Origin: Egerieenecus sp048201975
GTDB taxonomy: Bacteria > Bacillota > Clostridia > Christensenellales > Aristaeellaceae
Length of the DNA: 19,916 nucleotides
Assembly (NCBI GenBank): GCA_048201975.1
Contig: DBFBGQ010000007.1
Coordinates: 1-19,916, forward strand
Direction of reading: 5' to 3'
Below are positions 8,197 to 15,759 of this stretch, piece by piece; the first letter of the stretch is position 1, and every line of letters begins with the position of its first letter. The position numbers and the translations under genes are program-made. A model generated the notes under the pieces. It saw nothing but the letters and a program-made list of their open reading frames with translations. It was not told the origin of the DNA and ran no database searches.

Positions 8197-9087
8197 TCAT
8201 TCGCGCCGCTTCTCCGTCTCCGGCAAAGCCGCCGTTTCTTCCATGACATCTTCGATCAGGCGGTGAAAGTCCAGCGCGTTTTGCGGGGTAATGACGGATC
8301 TGCCGGTACGCGCTTCCAGCGCCTGCCGCGCAATGCCTGCGACCTCGCCGCCCTTGCGGGCGACCTGCTGGTTTTCCGCAAAGGTTTCCGGCGCTTCGGC
8401 CTGGGAAATATCCTTTGTGGATGCTTCCGCCAGCATGTTGAGCACGATTTCCGTAGTGCTCATGTTGTCGCGCAGGTTTTCCTTTTTGAGTCCCTTGAAC
8501 CGCTTGTACTGCCGGGTGTTCATTCCCGACCATGCGCGGGTGATCTCGTCGGTGAGAATGGCATACTCGACGCCTTTTTTTACGCCGCGCGTCTGCCACT
8601 CATCCGTCAGCTCTCTGCGCACCTGAATGGCCTGTAGGCGCTGGTTGATCCATTCGCGGGAATATCCCTTGCGCAGATAGGTTTCCAGCGCGCGTTCAAT
8701 GGTCAGCTCCGGGTCGATGGTTTCCTCGATGCGTTCCCGGCCCACCTGCGCCAGCCACAGCTTGAAGGGCTCGGCCTTGGGCGAGGGAATGGACTGGATG
8801 ATGCGCAAAAGCTGCTCGGTATCGGCTGCGTCGGTCAGACGCATTTTGCCGTCTGCCGCCGGCATTTTCAACTGGTGACAATTTGTCACCAGTTCGCTAC
8901 CTTCTTCATGTAGACGCTGCTTGAGCTTATTCCAATACTTGCGCCCCGTCTGATAATCCGGGCTGTCCGTAAGCGCGCCTACCACATCCACGATGGAGAA
9001 ATACCATTCCTGGCGCTCCTCATCCCACAGGCTGCGAATGGTTCTTTGCTCAAAGCGTTTGATGATGCCGTCGGTTTCGTTGGGCAT
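8197..9087 (-). CDS. Bro-N / DinD-like protein
   Basis: A 296-aa protein. Residues 10-120 look like a Bro-N domain (SIVDVVGAL near 31-39, KYWNKLKQRL, TNCHQLKMPAADGK, IQSIPSPKAEPFKLWLA), a fold found in phage antirepressors and DNA-binding regulators. Residues 130-280 (KGYSREWINQRL, ELTDEWQTRGVKKG, FKGLKKENLRDNM, GGEVAGIARQALE) resemble E. coli DinD, a DNA-damage-inducible protein that inhibits RecA-mediated strand exchange. The role here is therefore inferred: response to damage or to single-stranded DNA during transfer, or gene control. It has its own consensus promoter and its own terminator, unlike the tightly packed genes around it. A 25-bp perfect palindrome lies inside its coding sequence. 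Confidence 0.85.
   Translation of the reverse strand: MPNETDGIIKRFEQRTIRSLWDEERQEWYFSIVDVVGALTDSPDYQTGRKYWNKLKQRLHEEGSELVTNCHQLKMPAADGKMRLTDAADTEQLLRIIQSIPSPKAEPFKLWLAQVGRERIEETIDPELTIERALETYLRKGYSREWINQRLQAIQVRRELTDEWQTRGVKKGVEYAILTDEITRAWSGMNTRQYKRFKGLKKENLRDNMSTTEIVLNMLAEASTKDISQAEAPETFAENQQVARKGGEVAGIARQALEARTGRSVITPQNALDFHRLIEDVMEETAALPETEKRRE
8870..8894. repeat. Perfect 25-bp palindrome inside the Bro-N/DinD gene
   Basis: The arms AACTGGTGACAA (8870-8881) and TTGTCACCAGTT (8883-8894) are exact reverse complements around a single central T. The flanking bases do not extend the match. The stretch encodes the conserved ELVTNCHQL region of the Bro-N domain. It could be a protein binding site or an mRNA hairpin. 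Confidence 0.85.
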
Positions 9088-9121
9088 GTTTTCTCACCGC
9101 TTCTTCCTTTGAATTGGCTTC

Positions 9122-9150
9122 ATTATACCGTATTTGCTCCCACCCGGCAA
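9122..9150 (-). promoter_or_regulatory. Sigma-A type promoter for the Bro-N/DinD gene
   Basis: On the minus strand TTGCCG (9145-9150) is followed after exactly 17 bp by a perfect TATAAT (9122-9127), 34 bp before the ATG at 9087. Predicted transcription starts near 9115. Confidence 0.75.
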
Positions 9151-9160
9151 CCGCGGGGAA

Positions 9161-9187
9161 GGAGGACGGCCAGCAGAGCCGTCCTCC
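9161..9187 (-). terminator. Strong hairpin after the adhesin gene, without a U-tract
   Basis: GGAGGACGGC (9161-9170) and GCCGTCCTCC (9178-9187) form a perfect 10-bp stem with a 7-nt loop, starting about 9 nt after the adhesin stop. No T-run follows on either strand, so it is not a standard intrinsic terminator. It may protect the mRNA 3' end or act as a partial terminator. Confidence 0.55.
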
Positions 9188-9196
9188 CGAAAGCTG

Positions 9197-12100
9197 TCAC
9201 CGCCGCTTCCTGCGCCTGTACCCATAGACGCCGATGAGTACCAGCGCGCTCGTCGTCATTCCCACGCCTGCCCACATCAGGGGTGTGAAGGGGAGGTCCA
9301 CTCCGGTCTGGATGTCGGGAGTGTCCGCGGGAACATTGACGACCTCCAGCGGCGCGTCGGGATTGACGTATTGCCCGTCTACAGTCAGCTCCGCGACCGT
9401 TCCGGCGGGAAGATAGCCGGGCAGAGGCTGCGTCTCCACCACGCTGTAGCGCCCGTGAGGAATCCTTTCAAACGAGGCCAGCCCGTTTTCGTCCGTCTCG
9501 GCGGTCATGATCTGGTTTCCGTCCGCATCGACCAGCGCAAACTGTACGCCCGCAAGTACCCGGCCGCCTGTGTCGGTCTTGCGCAGGGAAAAGCGCGTCC
9601 AATCGTCCCGAATCTCCATCTCCGTATCGCCGCTCACCTGGCCCTGTGCGTCCACCACAAAGATGCATACGGCCTCGTTGAGCGCGTAGCCGTCCGGCGC
9701 GAGCACCTCACGGAAGGCATACTGTCCGGGCATGAGGAGAATGTCCGGCAGTTCGCCGTTTTCATCCGTGCGCGCACGATAGATGATCTCATCCCGGCTG
9801 TTTCGTACCTCGATGAGCGCGCCGGGCACCGGGGCCGCGCCGGTGATGTCGGTCTTGGTGATCGTGACGGGCGTGCAGATCAGCTCGTTATGCACCGTCA
9901 GACCGGCGCGGATGACGGCGTCTTCTTGCGCTTTCTCAGGCAGGATTGAAACGGGGAACGTCCCGGCAGACAATTTCCAGCCTTCCGGCGCTTGCAGCTC
10001 CTTCACATGGTACTCCCCGTGCGGGTACTGCCCGGCAAACACCAGCCGCCCCTCCGTATCCGTCGCGCCGGAGGCCACCAGCATACCGGCAGGGAGAACG
10101 CCGCCGTCATAGGGAATGTCGGAGGCGTTGTACAGACCGAATACAAAGCCCTCGCCGGGGACGGTCGTTACGCTTCGGATGATCATCCCATCATCCTGCG
10201 GAACGCTTTGCAGGGTTTCGGCTTCTTTCTGAATCGTGATTTCGGCAGGATAATAGTCATTGCCGACCTCCACCGTGAGATTCACGATGGCTGTCTGACT
10301 GTCTGCACTGGTCAATGCCACCTCATGCGGCGTGTCATCCAGCGCATACCCTTCGGGCGCGTGAATTTCCACCAGCACATACCGTCCCAGCGGCAGCAGC
10401 CCGGAGGCTGCCGGCCCATCCGAGGCGGTGGTGAGGGTTTCCACCAGCTCGCCCTGTTCAAACCAGACCGTGCCGTCCCCGCCGGTGACGGTTTCCGCCG
10501 CTCGAAGCTCAAACACCGCCCCCGCCAGATACCTTTCTTCGTATACGGGGCGGTGCGCCTCGTTCCCGTAAGCATCTGCCGTCACCTCGAACCCGGTGAG
10601 CCGCGGCCCCTTCTTTTCAAGCAGAATCCGCCCCTTGACCGGCTCGTTGGGGACTTCCACGTCGATCTGGTACGTTTCTCCGGGCGCGTCGCCGTCCTGC
10701 CCTACGAACACCGGCAGCGCCTCCTCGCGGATGAGATAGCCTTTCGGGGCTGTGACTTCCTCAACGAAGTACAGGCCCCAGGTGAGCGTTTCGGGCAATG
10801 TCACACTGCCGGTTTCGTCGGTAACAAAGGTGTCGGTCTCCTGCAGGGTGGGATAGGAGACGGTTTGGGTAACAAACTCTCCCGTCTCGTCTCTGAGCTT
10901 GAAGGAGACGCCGGAAAGCGTGATGGTCTTTCCTGTTTCGCTGTCCGTCTTCATCAGGCGCAGGCGGTAGCGGATGGGCCGGTCGGAGAGCGTCAGGGGC
11001 GGCGGGTTGAGGATATCCTCGGTCCCGTCGATCTCAAAGAGGATCGGGCCCTTGAGCTCATACCCCGGCGCGCCCTTTATCTGTTCCAGCACATAGACGC
11101 CGTAGGGCAGGGCTTTGGTTTTCGCGTAGCCGTTTTCATCCGTCACCAGCCGGTCGCGCTCCAACGCGCGGGCGTTCTCGTAAGACCCTGCCTTGCGAAG
11201 ATACACCAGGAACTCCGCGCCCGCCTCCGGCGTCTCCACGCGGTCCGGGTCGGGATCGTCGCTCATACCGCCGAGCAATTTGACAATGGCCTGCGCGCCA
11301 TAGCGGATTTCATTGGTGACAACACCTTCATAGATGACAGCGGCTTCGTGCGACTGTTTTGCCGCGGATAGCGCATCCACTATGATAGAATCCACGGCAG
11401 CCTGATACCCCACAGGCGGCGCAAGCTCCACAATCTCATACACGCCCGGCCAGAGCGCATCCGTGGTTACGGAAGCATCCTGACCCGCCGTGGTCAGGGA
11501 ATCAACGACCACAGCGCCCTTTTCATAGATCACGTTGTCCTGCCGGTCGGTGATGTCCTGCGCCGCGAGCACGCGGAAGACCGCGCCCGTCAGCTCGCCG
11601 TCGCCGCGCGTGCCGGGCGCATCCGCGGGCTTCCCGGCGTATTCGTCCGCATCGCGCTTGTACAGCTTCAGCCGGACCCGCACCGGCTGGTTGGTCACGG
11701 ACAGGTCGGTGGTTTCATCCGGCTTTACCACCGCGTCCAGCGCGATCTCCTCAAACACATACCCAGCCGTTTTGCCTTGTTCACGGACGATGTAGCGCCC
11801 CTTGCGCAGCGGTTCGGATACAGCCACACCATTCTCATCCGTCACCATGCTGCAGACCAGCGCCGAGCCGTACTCATCGTTTTCGTAGATATCAAAGCGC
11901 ACGCCCTCGATGGGGTTGCCGTTCAGGCGGTCGGTCTTGGTGATGCGGATATACCCCTTTGTTGGCTCGTTCTCCACTTCAATCTCGCAGGTCTTGCCGC
12001 TGTCCCAAATCTCGACTTCGGTTTCAAAGCCAACGTCCACATAGTGCTGCGGCACGGTGGTTTCCTCGATGCGGTATCGGCCCCAGGGAAGCCAGCCGGT

Positions 12101-14632
12101 TTCGGCAACGCCGCTTGCATCCGTGACGATGACCACGCTGCCGCCCACGCCGGTTGCGCCTGCGGGAGCCGACAAAGGGGTGACGGTGAACTCCGCTCCG
12201 GCCAGCGCCTCCCGTGTCAGGCTGTCCCGTTTCACAATGCGGATCTTGCCCGTGATCTCCGCGTTGGCAAAGCTCGCATGGGCCGTGCCGCCCGCCGTGA
12301 CGGTGACGCTCTGCTCGCCCGGAACGGATACGAGATACCCTTCCGGGGCGCTCTTTTCCCGGATGGTGTACACGCCCGGCTGGAGGTTCTCAAAGCGTGC
12401 CACGCCGTCCGCGCCGGTGGTCTGCGTTGCGATGACGGCGTCTCCGCTGACCAGCTCAAACACCGCGCCCGCCAGCGGCGCGTCGGTGGAAGCGGACGTC
12501 TTGGTGACGGCTGCCGCGCCCAGGGGCATATCGAAGGTGACGGTCACGGACTGGAGCTTGTAGGGCGCGCCGTACTGCGGGATGAGCACCTTCTGGATGG
12601 CCACGTCCGGTACGCCTACCAGAAAGCTCGCCTCCTCCTCGTCGGACGAAACCGATTCGGCCACAAAGCTGAGGTGGGTCCCCGGCGCGATGATGGACAC
12701 CGTATCCCCGCTGTTGAGGTAGTAGTAGGATTCATCCTGCCCGGCGGTGTTTCCGGTCAAAACCCCATAGGACCGGCTGACGCGAATGAGGTCCGCGTCC
12801 GTGGTAAGGGTGACGGTGCCGGTCAGGGAACCGCCCGAAAAATGGGTGGACTGGTTGCTCACGGAGATGGCCCCCGTCATGGACGCGCGGGCGATGCCGT
12901 TGGCCGCAAGCCAGCGCGCGTATTCCAGATACACGCCGGGAGCCTGTCCGCTGGCGCGGTAGAAGTTGTCCATGTTCCAGTAATCACGGACGTATTGCGG
13001 CCCTTCCAGCTCGCGGATGACCTGCCGGATGGCGAACTGTCCGGCAACGCGCGACCAGGTTTCATTGTCCGGGTCATCATCGTCGATGACCATGAACGGG
13101 TAGGTATGACGAAGCACCCAGCCGATGGCGTGCAGGGTGCTTTCGTGATAGATGATGGAGGAATAGCCGGGATTGGTACGGTACGAATCCATGTCCACGA
13201 TAACATACGGGCCGGTAGGCTGCTGGCCGCCGCCGGAGATGTTCTCACCGGGCCCAGGTAGCGTGTGCTCAAGGCAATACACCGTGTATCCGTCCAGGTA
13301 ATGCGGTGTCGCATACACCGTGCCATGGCCGGGGGCCTTGGCGATCTGCAAATACGCGCTGTCCTTGCCGGAGCTGCCATGCAGCCCGCCCTGCCCCACA
13401 TACAGCGACGGCACCGGCGCGTTGATGGTCTTGAGCGAAAAGCCGGGCATGGGGCTGGCGGACATTCGCATCATCCGGGAGGAAGGGCTTACGGGCAGGG
13501 CGTAATCCGTCACGGTGAGGTCCGCCGCGCCGGTGGCGCAGGTTTCCTGCGCAAGCACCCAGAGCGTTCCCTGCTCCGTCCACTTGAGCGTACCGTCGGC
13601 AAAATCGTCGCCGTACAGGTAGCGCACCCGGTACCACCAGCGGCCGAGGGCATCCTGGAGGGTTTCTTCTACCTGCACGGTTGCGTCCTGTGTGAAGCAT
13701 CCGGCCCACAGACTGTCCGCATCCATGCCGCTCGAATCAATGTCGGTATAGGCATTGGTTTGGGTGCTCACCTGTACAAACGCGCCGGGCTGCGCGGGCG
13801 GGATTTCGGCGGCTTCCGGCTCTGCGGAGGGGGTCACAGTCTCCGCTGCGCCCGGCTCAGGAACGGGTTCCTGCGCGGGCACATATCCTGGCACAACAAA
13901 GACAAGGCGTTCATCCGCCGTCAGGGCCGACGGGCGTTCACCGGCCAGCGCGGCAACCTCCTGATCGGACAGCGCAGCTTCGGGCAGCGCGTCCACGGCG
14001 GTATAGGCTGTGGTGAGCTCATAGCTTTCGTTAAGCAGCCAGACCTCGGCAAACCCTTCTTCGGGCGCAAAGCGATGGACCAGCAGCACCGCCGTTTCCT
14101 GCGTCATGCAATAGGCTGGTTCGGCGAGGTCCTGCGCGGCATACAGAGGGATAGCCGCAGCCAGCACATAGGCGTAACCGCGCTGGGCCATGGCGTCTTG
14201 CAGGGAGAGCGGCAGGGGTTCCCCTGTTTGTGCCGGCACTGTTTCAGGTGCGGGCGATGGCGCTTCTGCTTCGGGTACGGAAGTCGGTTCCTCGGTTGGG
14301 GGCTGCGGTGCTTCGGTCGGGGCTTGTGCAGGAGGTTGCGTTGGAAGCTCCGTTTCTGCCGTTGGAGCCTCGGTTGACTCCGGCATGGGTTCCTGTGTAG
14401 GAAGTACCGGCACTTCCGTAGGCGTCGCTTCTTGTGCTGTTTCCTCTACCGGCGTTGCCGCCGGTTCCTGCACGGTTTCCTGCGGCTCCATCGTTTCTTC
14501 TGCCGGTATCGCCGCTTCTTGCGGCACCGGCACGTCTGTCTGCACCGCCGCTTCGCTCCTGCCCGGCGAAGGGCACAGCAGGAGACAGGCCAGAAGCAGC
14601 GCGGCCAGTCTTGTGCGTGGTTTATGATTCAT
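9197..14632 (-). CDS. Large surface adhesin: thioester domain plus ten Cna-B/SpaA-like domains
   Basis: An 1811-aa predicted wall-attached protein. A signal peptide (LAALLLACLLLCPSPGRSEA) is followed by a Pro/Thr/Glu stalk (about 30-140), a less clear region with SH3-like character (285-365), and a putative thioester domain in which Cys453 (YTVYCLEH) and Gln532 (VAGQFAIRQVI) could form the host-binding bond. About ten repeats from residue 705 to 1770 each have an opening Lys (ITKTD-like), a central Glu (REKSAPEGY-like) and a closing Asn or Asp (VxNEP-like), as expected for isopeptide-stabilised Cna-B domains. The end is a hydrophobic segment plus YRRRKRR. No LPxTG is present; IQTG lies just before the membrane span. 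The start has GGAGG, 12 nt after the class B sortase, which is the likely partner. It may serve in attachment to host tissue or to recipient cells. Confidence 0.9.
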   Translation of the reverse strand: MNHKPRTRLAALLLACLLLCPSPGRSEAAVQTDVPVPQEAAIPAEETMEPQETVQEPAATPVEETAQEATPTEVPVLPTQEPMPESTEAPTAETELPTQPPAQAPTEAPQPPTEEPTSVPEAEAPSPAPETVPAQTGEPLPLSLQDAMAQRGYAYVLAAAIPLYAAQDLAEPAYCMTQETAVLLVHRFAPEEGFAEVWLLNESYELTTAYTAVDALPEAALSDQEVAALAGERPSALTADERLVFVVPGYVPAQEPVPEPGAAETVTPSAEPEAAEIPPAQPGAFVQVSTQTNAYTDIDSSGMDADSLWAGCFTQDATVQVEETLQDALGRWWYRVRYLYGDDFADGTLKWTEQGTLWVLAQETCATGAADLTVTDYALPVSPSSRMMRMSASPMPGFSLKTINAPVPSLYVGQGGLHGSSGKDSAYLQIAKAPGHGTVYATPHYLDGYTVYCLEHTLPGPGENISGGGQQPTGPYVIVDMDSYRTNPGYSSIIYHESTLHAIGWVLRHTYPFMVIDDDDPDNETWSRVAGQFAIRQVIRELEGPQYVRDYWNMDNFYRASGQAPGVYLEYARWLAANGIARASMTGAISVSNQSTHFSGGSLTGTVTLTTDADLIRVSRSYGVLTGNTAGQDESYYYLNSGDTVSIIAPGTHLSFVAESVSSDEEEASFLVGVPDVAIQKVLIPQYGAPYKLQSVTVTFDMPLGAAAVTKTSASTDAPLAGAVFELVSGDAVIATQTTGADGVARFENLQPGVYTIREKSAPEGYLVSVPGEQSVTVTAGGTAHASFANAEITGKIRIVKRDSLTREALAGAEFTVTPLSAPAGATGVGGSVVIVTDASGVAETGWLPWGRYRIEETTVPQHYVDVGFETEVEIWDSGKTCEIEVENEPTKGYIRITKTDRLNGNPIEGVRFDIYENDEYGSALVCSMVTDENGVAVSEPLRKGRYIVREQGKTAGYVFEEIALDAVVKPDETTDLSVTNQPVRVRLKLYKRDADEYAGKPADAPGTRGDGELTGAVFRVLAAQDITDRQDNVIYEKGAVVVDSLTTAGQDASVTTDALWPGVYEIVELAPPVGYQAAVDSIIVDALSAAKQSHEAAVIYEGVVTNEIRYGAQAIVKLLGGMSDDPDPDRVETPEAGAEFLVYLRKAGSYENARALERDRLVTDENGYAKTKALPYGVYVLEQIKGAPGYELKGPILFEIDGTEDILNPPPLTLSDRPIRYRLRLMKTDSETGKTITLSGVSFKLRDETGEFVTQTVSYPTLQETDTFVTDETGSVTLPETLTWGLYFVEEVTAPKGYLIREEALPVFVGQDGDAPGETYQIDVEVPNEPVKGRILLEKKGPRLTGFEVTADAYGNEAHRPVYEERYLAGAVFELRAAETVTGGDGTVWFEQGELVETLTTASDGPAASGLLPLGRYVLVEIHAPEGYALDDTPHEVALTSADSQTAIVNLTVEVGNDYYPAEITIQKEAETLQSVPQDDGMIIRSVTTVPGEGFVFGLYNASDIPYDGGVLPAGMLVASGATDTEGRLVFAGQYPHGEYHVKELQAPEGWKLSAGTFPVSILPEKAQEDAVIRAGLTVHNELICTPVTITKTDITGAAPVPGALIEVRNSRDEIIYRARTDENGELPDILLMPGQYAFREVLAPDGYALNEAVCIFVVDAQGQVSGDTEMEIRDDWTRFSLRKTDTGGRVLAGVQFALVDADGNQIMTAETDENGLASFERIPHGRYSVVETQPLPGYLPAGTVAELTVDGQYVNPDAPLEVVNVPADTPDIQTGVDLPFTPLMWAGVGMTTSALVLIGVYGYRRRKRR

Positions 14633-14646
14633 CTTTCATTCCTCCT

Positions 14647-15471
14647 TCAGTATTCCCGGACGGCCATGACCACCAGCCGCCCGTCGGGGTCGCTATAGCT
14701 TCGGTCACAGGTGATAAGCGTCAGAATTTCATCCTCCGCGCCGGGTTCAATGCCCGTATCGTACAGCGCCTGCGCCCGCGCCCGACGGACAAAGGCAAGA
14801 AAGTCCTCGTCCCTGGCAAAGCGGGCCGTGGCGGGGTCCCACTCGCCGCTTCGCAGGTTGACGGCGGCAAAGACGCGGTAGGCCGCGCTGTGATACAGGG
14901 AATCCAGATAGATCACGGCGTGAGCGGCGCAGAACTCCGGGTCCTTATACGAAAGCAGCGGCGAAAACATGGCTTCGCCGCTGCTGCGGATATGGTGGCC
15001 GTAGATGCCGATATTGCGTCCGGGCGTTTCGTAGTCCGTCCCTTCGAGGGAAAAAAGCGTGCCCAGATAGCTCTTGCGGCCTGAAAACGTGTGGTTCAGG
15101 TAATAATCCGGATCGCCGGTGCGCACAACGGGATAGTCGATGGGCGTTCCGGGGATGGACAACCATGCGATAAAATCGTCGTTCTGCGCCTGACACGCCG
15201 CAAGGTCCGCTCCGGTGAAGCAGTCAGAGGGCGCGGCGGATGGCTGGACCCGGCAATCAAGCAGGTTCCCTTCGGCATCCGCATCGGGCGGCCGGGAAGG
15301 CGCTTCGGCGGGAAGGCTTGCCGCTTCCCGAAGCTGCGCATATTCCTCCACATCCCTGCGAATCTCCCGGTCCATCTGCAAAACGGGCATCAGGATAGCC
15401 CCCATGCCCGCCAACAGCAGCAGCGCCGCGGCTAACGGCAGAATGGAAAAACGGCGTCGGGCTCTGGACAA
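14647..15471 (-). CDS. srtB: Class B sortase
   Basis: A 274-aa membrane-anchored transpeptidase that cleaves a sorting signal and attaches the protein to the cell wall. It has an N-terminal basic stretch and membrane segment (about 9-31), then the sortase fold: WLSIPGTPIDYPVV, the catalytic-His region IYGHHIRSSGEAMFSPL (His159 or His160), LITCDRS with Cys255, and Arg265 in DPDGRLVVMAV. The GHH, TxxTC-like pattern and length fit class B. The start is TTG, behind AAAGGAG at about 8 nt. The adhesin gene follows 14 nt after its stop, so the pair is probably an enzyme and its substrate. A terminator lies just upstream and no promoter is visible, so expression may depend on read-through. Confidence 0.93.
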   Translation of the reverse strand: MSRARRRFSILPLAAALLLLAGMGAILMPVLQMDREIRRDVEEYAQLREAASLPAEAPSRPPDADAEGNLLDCRVQPSAAPSDCFTGADLAACQAQNDDFIAWLSIPGTPIDYPVVRTGDPDYYLNHTFSGRKSYLGTLFSLEGTDYETPGRNIGIYGHHIRSSGEAMFSPLLSYKDPEFCAAHAVIYLDSLYHSAAYRVFAAVNLRSGEWDPATARFARDEDFLAFVRRARAQALYDTGIEPGAEDEILTLITCDRSYSDPDGRLVVMAVREY

Positions 15472-15501
15472 TCAATCGCTCCTTTCTTTATTGGTTTGCA
15501 C

Positions 15502-15522
15502 AAAAAACGCCCTGAACGGGCG
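15502..15522 (-). terminator. Rho-independent terminator after the 53-aa gene
   Basis: On the minus strand CGCCC and GGGCG pair around the loop GTTCA and are followed by TTTTTTG. It begins about 17 nt after the stop of the small gene and ends about 30 nt before the sortase start. Confidence 0.8.
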
Positions 15523-15539
15523 CAGACAGGGCAAATTGG

Positions 15540-15701
15540 TTATTGTTGTTTTCGCTGGAGCAGACTATCCCGCAAAGCGGAAAACGTATTTTCCATGGGT
15601 GCGATGCAGCCCGCACGCACATTCTCATCCGCTTCCTCCAGCATGCGAAGAAGCTCCAGCTCCGCACATGTGCGCTCGTCGGACGTTTGAACAGTATCCA
15701 T
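15540..15701 (-). CDS. 53-aa protein of unknown function in its own transcription unit
   Basis: The product starts MDTVQTSDERTCAELELLRM and ends in APMENTFSALRDSLLQRKQQ. It is acidic, probably helical, with no signal peptide or membrane segment. The start is set by AAAGGAGG, 8 nt before this ATG; the frame is open further upstream to 15806, but that overlaps the DUF4366 gene and includes the promoter. The C-terminal pattern (EADENVRAG, PMENTFSALRDSL) loosely recalls tails of small antitoxin-like proteins, but I do not recognise the family and see no partner toxin. It has a consensus promoter upstream and a terminator downstream, which is unusual in this tightly packed operon. Confidence 0.7.
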   Translation of the reverse strand: MDTVQTSDERTCAELELLRMLEEADENVRAGCIAPMENTFSALRDSLLQRKQQ

Positions 15702-15723
15702 CGGCAGCGCCTCCTTTTGTATG

Positions 15724-15752
15724 ATTATATCATGGGATGCCGCCTGCTTCAA
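15724..15752 (-). promoter_or_regulatory. Sigma-A type promoter for the 53-aa gene
   Basis: On the minus strand TTGAAG (15747-15752) and a perfect TATAAT (15724-15729) are 17 bp apart, placed just after the DUF4366 stop and just before the AAAGGAGG of the small gene. The leader would be very short. Confidence 0.8.
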
Positions 15753-15759
15753 TGCCACG

